Assembly (NCBI GenBank): GCA_037447655.1
Contig: JBBHKE010001544.1
Span: forward strand, 216,104 to 255,857
Source of the DNA: Zygnema cylindricum
Taxonomy: Eukaryota > Streptophyta > Zygnematophyceae > Zygnematales > Zygnemataceae
Direction: 5' to 3'
Length of the DNA stretch: 39,754 bases
This document shows, piece by piece, positions 1 through 9,393 of this stretch. Made by a program: the position numbers and the translations under genes. The notes beneath the pieces are model-generated. The model did not search any database, had not been told where the DNA came from, and saw only the letters and a program-made list of their open reading frames with translations. Position 1 is the stretch's first letter, and every line of letters starts with the position of its first letter.

Positions 1-56
1 TAGCAGCGAACAAAACAGTTTGAAAGTGTATGCTGTTGTTCGATCATCCTCTTTAG

Positions 57-299
57 TTGGCTACTAGCTTGTTGTCGTATGTGAAAGTTTGACAAAACAA
101 GCGACGATTCTAAAATAAAAATGGACAATCGTTACGTCGCGTCACATTGGCGAGTCGAAAAAATGTTTCTAAATGGAATTGACGAAAAAACGTTTAATGT
201 TTGTACTCGAGGATTAATTTTTACAGTGAAAGATTACAGGCGAAGACTAAAAGTAAAACATTTTTTTTTTGCATCGGACATGAGTTTTTGAAAAAAAAG
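57..299 (+). pseudogene. decayed copy of glycosyltransferase-like exon D
   Basis: This stretch is a clear paralogue of the 9829-10070 minus-strand exon. After a TAG acceptor at 54-56 it shares GGCTACTAG, the segment leading into MDN, and an ORF from ATG 121 whose product includes ASHWRVEKMF and FFASDMS. Known family: the HWR and (A)SD motifs match GDP-fucose-binding O-fucosyltransferase-like enzymes. Breaks are visible: 1-nt frameshifts upstream of ATG 121, an in-frame TAA, and a poly-A run in place of the splice donor. I infer a non-functional exon copy. The window edge hides whether earlier exons exist. Confidence 0.6.
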
Positions 300-508
300 T
301 TTCGTATTTGTCTGTTTGTTTTTTTCTTTCGTAAATGTGATATGGATTTTTTGGTTTGGTGTTTAATGGGATTATATTACCACAGAAGTGAAAATTAATG
401 TGATACAGAATACATATTGTTACATGTTGCAATTTTCATATTTTAATTATGTCGTGTAAGTTGATAATTCTATTTTGAAGTCCAGCTTTTTGTTGTTTAA
501 TGTTATAG

Positions 509-790
509 TTCAATTTCAAAAACCATCACATAGTTTGATTTCACAAAGCCATTCAATAGAATAATTTCTTCATGCTCCTTTGTAGCTTGGGAGATTCTCG
601 AGAATTTTTTTGATCCATTTCTTTTCATTATTCGAGATATAAAATTAGACTTTATAGTTTATTAGTTCTATTTTTTAAAACAATCACAAAGCTTGATTTT
701 ACGAAATAATTCAATAGCATAATTTCTTCATGCTCTTTCGTAGTTTGCGAGATCTTTGAGAAATTCTCTGATCTACTTCTTTTTACCGTT
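509..790 (+). repeat. tandemly duplicated intron segment of the pseudogene copy
   Basis: Two related units (about 509-635 and 665-787) share blocks such as AATTCAATAG and AATTTCTTCATGCTC followed by a GAGA-TCT-TGAT-CA tail. The same intron sequence occurs once at about 3980-4160 and, on the minus strand, at about 9470-9600 in the intact gene. Intron conservation shows that the copies arose by DNA-level duplication, not by retroposition of a spliced mRNA. Confidence 0.55.
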
Positions 791-802
791 TTTTTTTTCT
801 AG

Positions 803-1102
803 ACCGACATAAAATCAGGTTCCCATAAACGACTTGAAGAATGGCAAATTTTGTCTATTCAAAAAGCTCTCACAAAACAAATTAAAAAGCACGATGGTAA
901 ACCATCTGAGTCCGAGGGTACAAAAGGGGTGGCATGGCCAAAACTGAAAAACTACAAGCAGGGCAAGAAAAAACAAAGAAAGCAACATGAACATAGAAAA
1001 ATGGCAAGTAAAATAAAAGCACTCGAACCCGGAAAGAAAAACAGAGCAAGCCACTTAAACAAAAACTACAACCCCAACCCCAACACAATTAAATATCTAT
1101 GA
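803..1102 (+). pseudogene. decayed copy of glycosyltransferase-like exon E, read into a lysine-rich ORF
   Basis: After a long T-tract and CTAG acceptor (ending 802), the sequence encodes GSHKRLEEWQILSIQKAL in one frame. This matches LEKWQNLAIQKVLK of exon E at 9394-9460 (minus). The expected splice donor is missing, and the reading frame runs on into a Lys-rich tail ending at 1102. Part of that tail (about 870-950) resembles 38155-38240. A TAA in the spliced frame argues against function. The Lys-rich extension has no recognised domain. Confidence 0.5.
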
Positions 1103-1267
1103 AAAACAACCTCGTAAGCCCCCCCAACCCGGGGGAGCATGGTGAGGGAGCTCCGAAACACTTTGACGATCCATAACCATAATAACCGATAGGAGGAAAA
1201 CAAAAGCTTGCACTCGCTGCAAAGCCATAGATAACCGCAAAAGGACCGAAGGAGGAGGGCTCCCAGG

Positions 1268-2680
1268 TCATCGTCGCTCGAAAGCGTGCCAAGCAAAAGT
1301 ACAGAGAAACTCGTCCAACGCAACACCCAAAAATCCAAAGATCTCACCCGCTATCGGAATAAAGTCATCCATAAGGTCTTGGTGTGCATGGTGATGCTCC
1401 TTCGCCTTAGCCGCGTCACGAGCTGCCACCCCAACATGTCGGGCCGCCTTGGGCCCATGTTGGGCCGCCTGACTAACGATTGTAGCCGAAGTAGAGCTTC
1501 CCAAAACAATGTCACCAAAGATGCGATGGGCACCATCAAGCAAAACAACATCAATCCGGTACAAGGGAATAATGTGAGAAACTTCACGACGCATAGAAAA
1601 GCCCCCCTCCGAAGCGATAGTTGCAACAGCGTCGCCAATATTGTCGTGTGCCTAGATCAATTCTCCTCCATGGGAGCAACGAAGCAAATGGACGCCATCG
1701 GGCTCCAAGACATGACCACAAGAGAAAACTAAAGAGCCAAGTAAAGGAGGATGGGGGAGGCCAAGGCGAAACTGGAGGGCGGTGGTGAATTAAGCTGGTG
1801 TGAATTGGAGTTATGGATAGAATTGGAGGGCGGTGGTGAATTAAGCTGGTGTGAATCAGAGTTGTGGATAGAATACGCTTAGCGGATAGCCAAGCCCCAG
1901 AATCGGGTCACCACAAGGTAGGAGACGGGCATGTGAAGAATCAGAGAGAAGCGCCTCAAGAAGCTCTGATTTAATGGCGGCGACATCCCAATCCGAAATT
2001 GATTATTGGACACGCTCAACGGATTTCGTAACAAGGGATCCACTAGGGCAGGAGGAGGAAGAGAACGTATCGCGTCTAATAGAAGCTGTTGGTAGGCGAA
2101 CACACCGTCCGAAACCCAAGGGACCACCGTGGCGAGAACGGGGGTGTCCCCGACCAAAAAACGAGAAACAAGAGTGGAGGCAATAAGGCGCCAATATCCC
2201 AAATAGGCACCGAGAGCAACACGAGCGGTTGATAATAGAACCAACCCCCCCTGGCAAAGACTGGAAGGGATGCGTAAATGCGGGCCAAAGGCCCAAACTC
2301 GTTGTTAAATCTCCCACGACCTAACAAAGTGTGAAGGACGTCCATGAGGTGGTCATCAAAGGCTGAGAGAGAGGAGACAAACGTCGCGGTGGGAGGGGAA
2401 GTACGAGTAAGGTAATAAGGGCGCTGGGGGAAACACCTGTCAACATAGCAAAAGGTGAGGAAGGTCGTCCACGTGGGACAAATCTGTTTGAAAAGCATCA
2501 TCAAGAAACCGTGTCACGAAAGTATTCCAACCAAGCGGGCAACCCAACACACGAATGCCATCGAAAGAAGGAGGAGTTCGAAAATCAGGAGGGGAACTAA
2601 AGGAAAGTGTAATATCTTGAGGAGACCAAATAACACACTTCGAGGGTTGGACAATGAGTTTGAGGAGCTAGGATTGTGAA
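1268..2680 (-). pseudogene. remnant of a non-LTR-type reverse transcriptase element
   Basis: Minus-strand frames read, in order: KCVIWSPQDITLSF and GIRVLGCPLG (2470-2660); QRPYYLTRTSPP with a nearby FDDHL (2340-2420); GPLARIYASLP and a GGVGS block; WVSDGVFAYQ; and a C-terminal block HLLRCSHGGE (about 1640-1670) followed by RIDVVLLDGAHRIF. This order resembles the RT thumb and C-terminal domain of LINE-like proteins, where a D-x2-G-x-H-x3-C-x2-GG block precedes R-DVVL. Several frameshifts and stops break it (for example after LLLC near 2446 and in GGELI near 1638). The N-terminal RT palm is absent, cut off near the MITE at 2686. The family assignment comes from motif memory, so the subclass is uncertain. 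Confidence 0.5.
1772..1875. repeat. 52-bp tandem duplication
   Basis: Two copies of a 52-bp unit beginning TGGAGGGCGGTGGTGAATTA start at 1772 and 1824. They lie within the RT remnant, downstream of its PVSYLVVTRFWG block. The duplication shifts the frame and so postdates loss of function or contributed to it. Confidence 0.8.
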
Positions 2681-2685
2681 GGTAT

Positions 2686-2888
2686 ACCGTGTATCGCTAT
2701 TAGTGTTAATGTTTTTTTCTCCAGATAAAACATCTTTTGTTTGGTTTTCAATTTGAGACCAGCAATCGGAAGGTGAGAACCTTACCTTTCAACCGCGACT
2801 GTCTCATCCACAATCTGACATGTTTGTACGGAGAAAAGATGTTTTAAGAGACGAAAGAAACATTAACGCTAATAGGAATGCACGGTGT
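2686..2888. mobile_element. MITE with ACCGTG-type terminal inverted repeats
   Basis: The left end ACCGTGTATCGCTATTAG and the right end, inverted, ACCGTGCATTCCTATTAG form about 28-bp imperfect TIRs continuing into GTTAATGTTT. TA dinucleotides flank both ends. The element is about 203 bp and non-coding. The same TIR bounds the larger element at 38242-38750. A TA target site suggests a Tc1/mariner- or PIF-like origin, but no transposase is present. Confidence 0.7.
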
Positions 2889-3075
2889 AGTCTACAAAAA
2901 TAACGGAGAATGTACCAACGCCCCATTTTGCTTGAGGCGCAAAACGGTATTGAAACCTAACGGAGATCCCGAGGGGGAGACTGAGCTTGCACGAAAATTA
3001 CAAAAGAGTTTTAACGGCGTCTTGCCAGTTGGTAACTGCTATATGCACTAAGCTGTCTTCACACGTGCGGCGTGC
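2889..3075 (-). pseudogene. short coding-like fragment X, copy 1 (GKTPL..NFRA)
   Basis: In the minus frame this reads GKTPLKLFCNFRASSV, then a VLRLKQNGALVHS block. It is homologous to the plus-strand fragment at 12838-13000, which reads GKTPLDQLWNFRAKTV with a stop-interrupted sequel. Protein-level similarity exceeding DNA similarity suggests a former coding segment. I do not recognise the family. Here it abuts a MITE. Confidence 0.35.
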
Positions 3076-3239
3076 CACACGTGCGGCGTGCCAGTACGAG
3101 TGAATTTTAGCATATTTTCGACATGTGAAACCGCCCTGACGATGCCCTAAACTTAAGCCATTTGTATACATCGGCTCATGGTTTCCCGTTATGTGAAATT
3201 CACCCTTGATATTTATCAAACAACTTGCTGAATAATTAT

Positions 3240-3300
3240 GTAATGTTCATTATTATGAGCATTATTATGGGTATTATGAGCATTATTATGGGTATTACAG
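3240..3300. repeat. short tandem duplication, about 21 bp
   Basis: The block GAGCATTATTATGGGTATTA occurs twice in succession. It is non-coding and precedes the heptamer-rich segment. Confidence 0.6.
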
Positions 3301-3599
3301 GAAACATCACATACTTTTCATATTGACGATTGTAAAACATTGGACATTGCACGTTGACACTAGGCATGATCTGTTTGGCATTAGACATCTGCCTTTAAAA
3401 TCTACAGCTGATGTTTGGATCGTAACATATGGCACTAGATATTGGAATACTGAACGTTGGAATTTGGATATTATATGTTTGATATCTAAGATTAGATAAA
3501 GACAATTGTCATATGACAGCTGACAAGGGACATTGTAAACTGGATGTGACTTTAGATAGGTCACTGGTCATGGATCATCATATACTAAAAACTAAACAT

Positions 3600-3850
3600 T
3601 GAGTTTTGGTTAGTAGACATCTGGTTTTGGATTTCGGTCACTTGGCGTTATAGCAAACTAAACATTGAGCGTTGAAAGCTAAATGCTGAAAATTAAACAT
3701 CAAACGTTGGAGAATGAAACGCTAAACAGTAAACATTAAACAGTAAACATTAAACATTGAACATTGAACATTAAACACTGAACATTGCACATTGCACATT
3801 CAACATTGAACATTGAACATTGAACATTGGAAACATAACGTTAACTTTTG
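3600..3850 (-). repeat. heptamer minisatellite, (CAATGTT)n on the minus strand
   Basis: The plus strand shows degenerate AACATTG heptamers, most regular at 3720-3835. They are the reverse complement of the YCAATGT arrays at 11941-12600 and 13260-13790. The surrounding 3300-3600 holds scattered, more diverged units. No gene is seen. Confidence 0.8.
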
Positions 3851-3929
3851 AGCACATTAAACATTATTATCATACATTGCACAATAAACGCTGAATATTA
3901 CAGTTTTAACTTTGGCTTAATTTCAAAGA

Positions 3930-4226
3930 TGAATTTCTTAGCTTAATTTCACAGTTTTATTTAAAAGTTTAAATAGATTAATTTTTATAGTTTTATATTG
4001 TATTTCATTTTCTTAAAACAATTATGAATTTGATTTCACAAAACAATTCAATATAGTTTGATTTCACAAATGAATTCAATAGTATGATTTATTATTACAC
4101 CTTCATAGTTTATTAGATCCTCGGAAATTTTTTTGATCCACATCTTCTAATCATTTATTTTTCAGTCCAGGATCACATTCAATTGTTTGAAGGATGGAAG
4201 TTTTGGGTATCCACAAAGCATTTAAG
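3930..4226 (+). pseudogene. third glycosyltransferase-like fragment: intron plus exon E copy
   Basis: The conserved intron sequence (about 3960-4165) ends in a T-rich tract and CAG at 4163-4165. It is followed by a 61-nt exon-E-like segment (4166-4226) that ends AAG before GTAAGC. A readable frame gives GIHKAFK, comparable to AIQKVLK in the intact gene. An in-frame TGA and a length 6 nt shorter than the 67-nt exon mark it as decayed. A pyrimidine-rich stretch follows the donor, as it does after the intact exon E. Confidence 0.5.
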
Positions 4227-4784
4227 GTAAGCCTCATTTATTATCTCTCCCCTACCTCCACCCTCCACCCTTTCTTGATTTTTCAATGTGATTTTGTTTT
4301 TCTTCAAATATAACACATTGAAAAATATAAAAAACAAAAGGAAAAAAAACAAAAAATCTTTCTCTCTACTTCCTGTTTTTCTGTCTAAAAGCATTATTTA
4401 ATGAAATGAAAAACATTTTCAAATGACAGAAAAACGGCAAAGACTTGCGTTGTTTTTTTATTTTGTTTCCGATTTTTTTTTTTGGAAGTCTTACCAATCA
4501 TCGTGACTTTGGTTTTGTTTCTAAGGATAACCGTTTTCTATCTCAATATGTGACTTTGTAAATGATGTTGCATTAGATAATAACCCTTTCTTGTCTCGAT
4601 AAGTAACGATTTCTCTGGTATAACTTGAAGAAATATGAGTCATGTTTATTTCGTTAAAACATACAGAGGGCAAAAATAAAAAAACCTCCGCTTCCATACA
4701 AATTAATTTGTCGAGAATTCCCTGACAAAAAAAAGAAATTGAAAGAGTTGAAAGATAACCCATCAATGCAAAATCTTTCAGTCA

Positions 4785-5020
4785 CCACTCATGAACACAT
4801 GACCACTCATAACGACATGACCACTGATGACCATTTGTATACCATGAACACATAACCACTGATGGCCACAAAGCCACTCATGACCACTCATGACCACAAA
4901 GCCACTGATGACCACATGTCCACTAATCACCACGTGACCACCCATGACACGTGACAACTCATGACCACATGACCACTCATGACCTTCAAATGACCACTCG
5001 TGACAACATGACCACTCATG
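4785..5020. repeat. minisatellite of CCACTCATGACCACATGA-like units
   Basis: Degenerate 9- to 18-bp units built from GACCACTCAT and GACCACATGA repeat across about 235 bp. Minus-strand reading gives a long SGHEW/VVMSGH low-complexity frame, which I take as a by-product of the repeat rather than a protein. Confidence 0.8.
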
Positions 5021-5635
5021 TGTCATGACGCATCGTATCTTTGCAGCAGGTTTGCACGTTGGTTCGCGGATTATGAATGGATGCCACACTAATCTCGTGT
5101 GGTGATTAAGTCGTGATTTCGCGCATGTAAGAGTGAACGTTGGCAGAAAACCGCCGGGAATAACCCGGAGGTACGAATATACACATTCGCGCGGACAGCG
5201 GCCGTACCTACATATTCGTCGCAAGTGTTGGCTTCGCGTGGAGGCTGCCGACTATTACAAAGTTGGACATACAATCTTGGATGTGGGCGACGCATTTTGA
5301 TTGGTCAAGACTTCAGTCGTGAACCCTTGGAGGTTCACGCAACAAGAGGTTCACGCATTCACATGTAGACAGGAAGGGCTTTTATCCGTAGGTTGTAGTT
5401 AGAAAACCTACATTGTTTTTAGGAGAACAAGGTAATAATTGCTAATTTTTTGATTTTGTCATGAAGAATAAATCGAAAGCTCAATCGTTTTTTTTTTTTT
5501 CAATTCATTCAATTAAATAAACGACGCCAAATTTTTTTTAAAGTAGAAACAAATGTTATTAAATTTGTGCAAGAACCAAGGTTCCATTATGAGAGCGAGA
5601 GGTAAAGGGAGATGCACAAAGAGAAGAGTATAGAG
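5021..5635. other. intergenic stretch with no recognised gene
   Basis: Mixed-composition DNA without a supportable ORF. One small inverted repeat, CGTGAACC-CTTGGA-GGTTCACG, lies at 5318-5339. The right part becomes AT-rich and then passes into the GA-rich array. Confidence 0.6.
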
Positions 5636-5935
5636 AGAAGGGGGAGAGGGAGAGGGAGAGGGAAAAGGAGTGGGAGGAGGGGGAGAGGGAGAGGGAGTGG
5701 GAGAGAGTGGGAGAGGGAATGAGAGAGGGAGTGGGAGAAGGAGAACGAGAAGGAGAGGGAGAGGGAGATAGAAAGGGAGGGGGAGAGGGAGATGGAGAGG
5801 GAGACGGAAAGGGAGAGCAAGAGAGGGAGAGTGAGCGAGAGAAGGAAAGGGAGAAGGAGAGGGAGGGCGAAGGAGAGGGAGAGGAAAAGTTAGAGGGAGA
5901 GGGAGATGGAGATGGAGAGAGACGGAGAGAAATCG
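5636..5935 (+). repeat. (GGGAGA)n-type purine array
   Basis: About 300 bp of almost pure purine, made of GGGAGA hexamers with GAGAAGGA variants. Long Glu/Gly/Arg and Leu/Pro/Ser frames on both strands are low-complexity artefacts. The array ends directly against the integrase remnant, so it marks the 5' truncation point of that element. Confidence 0.9.
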
Positions 5936-8700
5936 GCGGACCTTTGTGGGGACATATATCGAAAAAAATGAAGAAAACAAATTCATTATGGTGGTCGTTG
6001 ATGCTTTTAGCAAGAAGACATGGGTATATCTTTTAAGAGCCACTTTTGATGCTTTAGAGACATTCAAGCAATTTGTGGCCATGGCCGAGAGAGAAAGTGG
6101 AAGAAACGTGAGGGTTGTACGATCAAACAACGGATGTGAATTCCTTACCTTTGCAGAGCATTGTAAGGAGATGAGGATTAGGTAGCAATTTACGGCCGCT
6201 TATTTCCCACAATCTAATGGAGTCGCAAAGAGGAAGAATCGGACGGTGCAAGAGATGGTGCAGGCCATGCTCCACACTACAAAACCCACTCATTGTCTTT
6301 GTGGAGAAGCAATAAGGGCGGCCAATCGTGATACCAACCAAAGAGTTAACTCGGTTTTGGGCAACAAAACACAGGAGGAACTTTGGAGTGGAAGGGTACC
6401 TACAATCAAACACTTGAGGATTTGGGGATGTCAAGCAACGGGTTTTGTAGAAGAGAGGAATCGAGAGGAGAAGTTTGCAGCACGCTTTTTTGTGGGTTAT
6501 CGTGAGAGCTCAATGCAATATCGGATCTACAACTCAATTACCAAAGGGATCTAAGAGTCAAGAAATATGGAGGGATGTCAAGCAATGGGTTTTGTAGAAG
6601 AGAGGAATCGAGAGGAGAAGTTTGCAGCACGCTCTTTTGTGGGTTATAGTGAGAGCTCAATGCAATATCGGATCTACAACTCAATTATCAAAGGGATCTG
6701 AGAGTCAAAAAATATAGAGTTCAACGAAAATTTGGAACGGATGGTGAAAGGAGCTAACGAGTCCAAACAAACTCAAGATTACGAAAAGGAGGGTCACTAT
6801 GAAGAGTTCATAGGAGAGAAGGAAGAGGTTGTGATGGAGGAAGGAACAAAGAAGAAAATACGGTTTGTAGAGAAGATATTTGAGAAAGTTCCGACCGCTA
6901 AGCCTACTAGCGACGATCAACAACAAAACAAGGTCATCACTCAATCACCTACACAAACCAACAATATGTACCACAAGAAGTCTTTGGAGAATGAGGACGA
7001 GGACAAGATTGAGAGCAGTGATTCAGACAAGTTTGCAGAAGACGTAAGGAGGAGTTAGAGATCGACAAAAGGAAAGGCACCGGATTGTTTCTCACGAGAG
7101 CAATCAACATACAAAAAACAAACAAGTTACCAGAGAGCTATTTTTGAAATCCGAGAGGGAAGGTCGAAATCCTTTCTCTTATGAAAGTCAAAAACAAAGA
7201 ATCGTCCAACTCATCCTCAATCATTTCAAGAGGCTTGAGATTTGGACGGGTGGGAGGAGAAGTGGAAGCCAACGTTTATTAAGGAGTTTTACTTTGTAAA
7301 AGCGAATGGGTTTTTTGAAGTAGACTTGACAAAAGATAAAAAAGTAATTGACTAAAAATGGGTATTTAATTGAAGACATGAGCTTTGAGAGAAATCCTCA
7401 AGTATATGGCCTGATTAATGTATAGAGGCTTCTAACAAAACCGAGGAGTTGACTATTCAAAGACCTTTGCAAGTTTGATTGTTTTCGAGAAATTATTGCA
7501 ATGGCAGCAGCCAAAGGGATGCATATCCAACAGATGGATGTGGAAACGACCTTTTTGTATGCAGACTAACTCTTTTTGAATGCAGAACTAGAGAGGCAGG
7601 TGAACATGAAGATCCCAGAGAGAGTTCTTGCGGAGAGAGAGAAGGTTTCTTTAAAAGGCATATAACAGATTGTGGAGTGTACATTCGAGAAGAAGTTTGG
7701 GACATGATGATTTTCAGTGTATACTTCGATGACTTTATTTCTATTTCTCATAACTTGGAGCTACTTGCAGGACTGAAGAGAAAATTTTGGAAATATTTTA
7801 AAATCACAAACTTAGGGGACACAATACATCTTGGGAATTCATATTCAGAGGAGGAAGAATGGAGACATCAAGTTGAGCCAAGAACATTATGTGAAAGGAG
7901 GTGTTGGAGAAATTTGGGTTTTTAGATTGCAAGCCACTTGGAACTCCTCTCGATCCTCGGGATAAGCACTCTAATTTTGTTAAGAGTCCTGAGGTTGATG
8001 TTATTTTTTTGGAGGCAGTGGGAAGCTTCATGTATTTGAGTGTTGGAACTAGGCCAGACATTAGCGGTGCACTAAGCATTGTAAGTCGATCCTCTAGCGA
8101 TCCAAGGAAAGTACATTAGGAAGTGGTGAAGAGGATTCTTCAATACTCGGCAGGTCGACTTAGTTTTGGGATTGTTTATGAAAGGGGAGAGATTCTGAGT
8201 TGTTATGGGTATTGTGATGCTAATAATAGAGGTGATCATGATACACGAAGGTCTTCGTCAAGATATGTGTTTTTACTTGCAAGAGGAGCCATCTTATAGA
8301 ATTTACGTTGGCAGCCTATTGTTGCACTCTCATCTAAAGAGGTAGAGTACATGGCTGCATGTCATGCTGTCAAGAACGCTGTGGGGATTAAGGATTTTTT
8401 TTGTGAAATTGGAGTGAGAAGGGAGTGCATGCAAATATTGAGTTATAAATGTCCTCTATTGCACTTCGTAAAAATATTATTTTGCATAAGCAAACAAAAC
8501 ACATTTAAATTCAGTGGCATTTTGTTTGCGACTTAGTTTTAGAAAAGGAGATCGAATTTGCATTTGTACCTACGGAGGAGCAAATTGGCGACATGTTGCC
8601 TAAAGTAGCACTGAAAGAAGTATATGACATAGGGAAGAAATTAGTAGGCATTGAGTACGGGGGGGCTTTGTTTCTTTTGAGGTGACTTAGTAAGAGGGGG
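5936..8700 (+). pseudogene. heavily decayed Ty1/copia pol (integrase, RT, RNase H)
   Basis: Only pol remains; gag and protease are missing. Integrase core: VVVDAFSKKTWVYLL, SNNGCEF and NGVAKRKNRT (about 5970-6245). RT: KWVF near 7355, DYSKTFAS and QMDVETTFL near 7455-7555, and VYFDDFISIS near 7720, with YFDD in place of the usual YVDD. RNase H: GTPLDP, VGSFMYLSVGTRPDI, YCDAN, SSKEVEYMAACHAVK, and the tail VPTEEQIGDML (about 7940-8605). Many stops and frameshifts occur, and the RT thumb is deleted. The integrase glutamate in the VAER-NRT motif is replaced by Lys. A purine tract GTAAGAGGGGGA (8689-8700) may be the polypurine tract. Confidence 0.85.
6426..6712 (+). repeat. 147-bp tandem duplication inside the decayed integrase
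   Basis: The block beginning GGATGTCAAGCAA and ending near GAGTCAA-AAATAT is repeated at 147-bp spacing (GATG at 6427 and 6574), with few differences. The unit is a multiple of three, but the first copy ends in a stop (GGGATCTAA). It encodes the post-integrase segment with the SMQYRIYNS motif. Confidence 0.85.
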
Positions 8701-9393
8701 ATTATAAAGAAATAATACTAAGCACCTCCAAGCATCATGAGGGCGCTGGTGGGCGGGCCCCAGTTCGGTGCCTGGAGGCAAGTTCATTGACTGCGACAAA
8801 AGTACTTTGGACGTCTAGTCGTTTCTCATTTTTTTGTTTGGTCGGTTGATCAAATAAGGTCGGTTCGGTCTTGTCAATTCAATTAGATTTCGTTTTGTTG
8901 CACTTTGTTTAGTAGGCAGCGTCATATCAAGATCAAAGATGGATCATCAAATTGAGATCATCTCGACAAATCAGCATAATCGAACGTATTCCGGATCAGA
9001 TCACGGGCGACAGGATCGACATCGAACGGATCCGGGTAGCGCTGCAGGTCGACGTGAGACGCGGTTTCAGAATCAAAATCAAAATCAATCGGGGGGAAAT
9101 CGGATCTTTGTAGACATCCGTGTCGAATCGATCGAAGAATCCGACATAGTAACTAGCGATACTAACCTGAATGCCGTCTCCAATTATTGTCGTATTGTAG
9201 TCATAATTTTCCCAAGTGACCGGTTTTAGATGTCGATGTAAATCCTGACATATAAATTTCGCGTTTTAAGTGATTCAATGGTTTTCAAATTGATTTTGTT
9301 TAAGCATCTTGTCCACAAAAGAACTAATTTGATAAAATCGTACAAAAAAAAAGGGTGGGGGCTAGGGGTAGGAGAGAGGTATATGAAACTCAC
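8701..9393. other. non-coding stretch, possibly 3' LTR or flank of the decayed copia
   Basis: No supportable gene. It follows the putative polypurine tract, so part may be a 3' LTR, but no 5' partner exists in the window and no TG...CA boundaries could be fixed. The 8939-9229 ORF is Gln/Asn/Arg-rich with no recognisable domain. The part next to 9393 is intron of the glycosyltransferase-like gene. Confidence 0.4.

Noticed and set aside
815-1347. Several hydrophobic or Cys-rich minus-strand ORFs
   Set aside because: They overlap the exon-E pseudogene and the RT remnant in other frames and carry no motif.
4778-5224. Minus-strand 148-codon ORF with SGHEW/HVVMSGH repeats
   Set aside because: Most of it is a translated minisatellite; the non-repeat N-terminal part shows no known motif.
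5513-6130. Long Leu/Pro/Ser-rich minus-strand ORF and the Glu/Gly-rich plus-strand ORF across the same DNA
   Set aside because: They are translations of the (GGGAGA)n array, low complexity on every frame, and end in the integrase remnant.
9038-9055. CTGCAGGTCGAC, identical to a cloning-vector polylinker segment
   Set aside because: Only 12 bases match and the flanks are not vector-like; most likely chance in a GATC-rich stretch.
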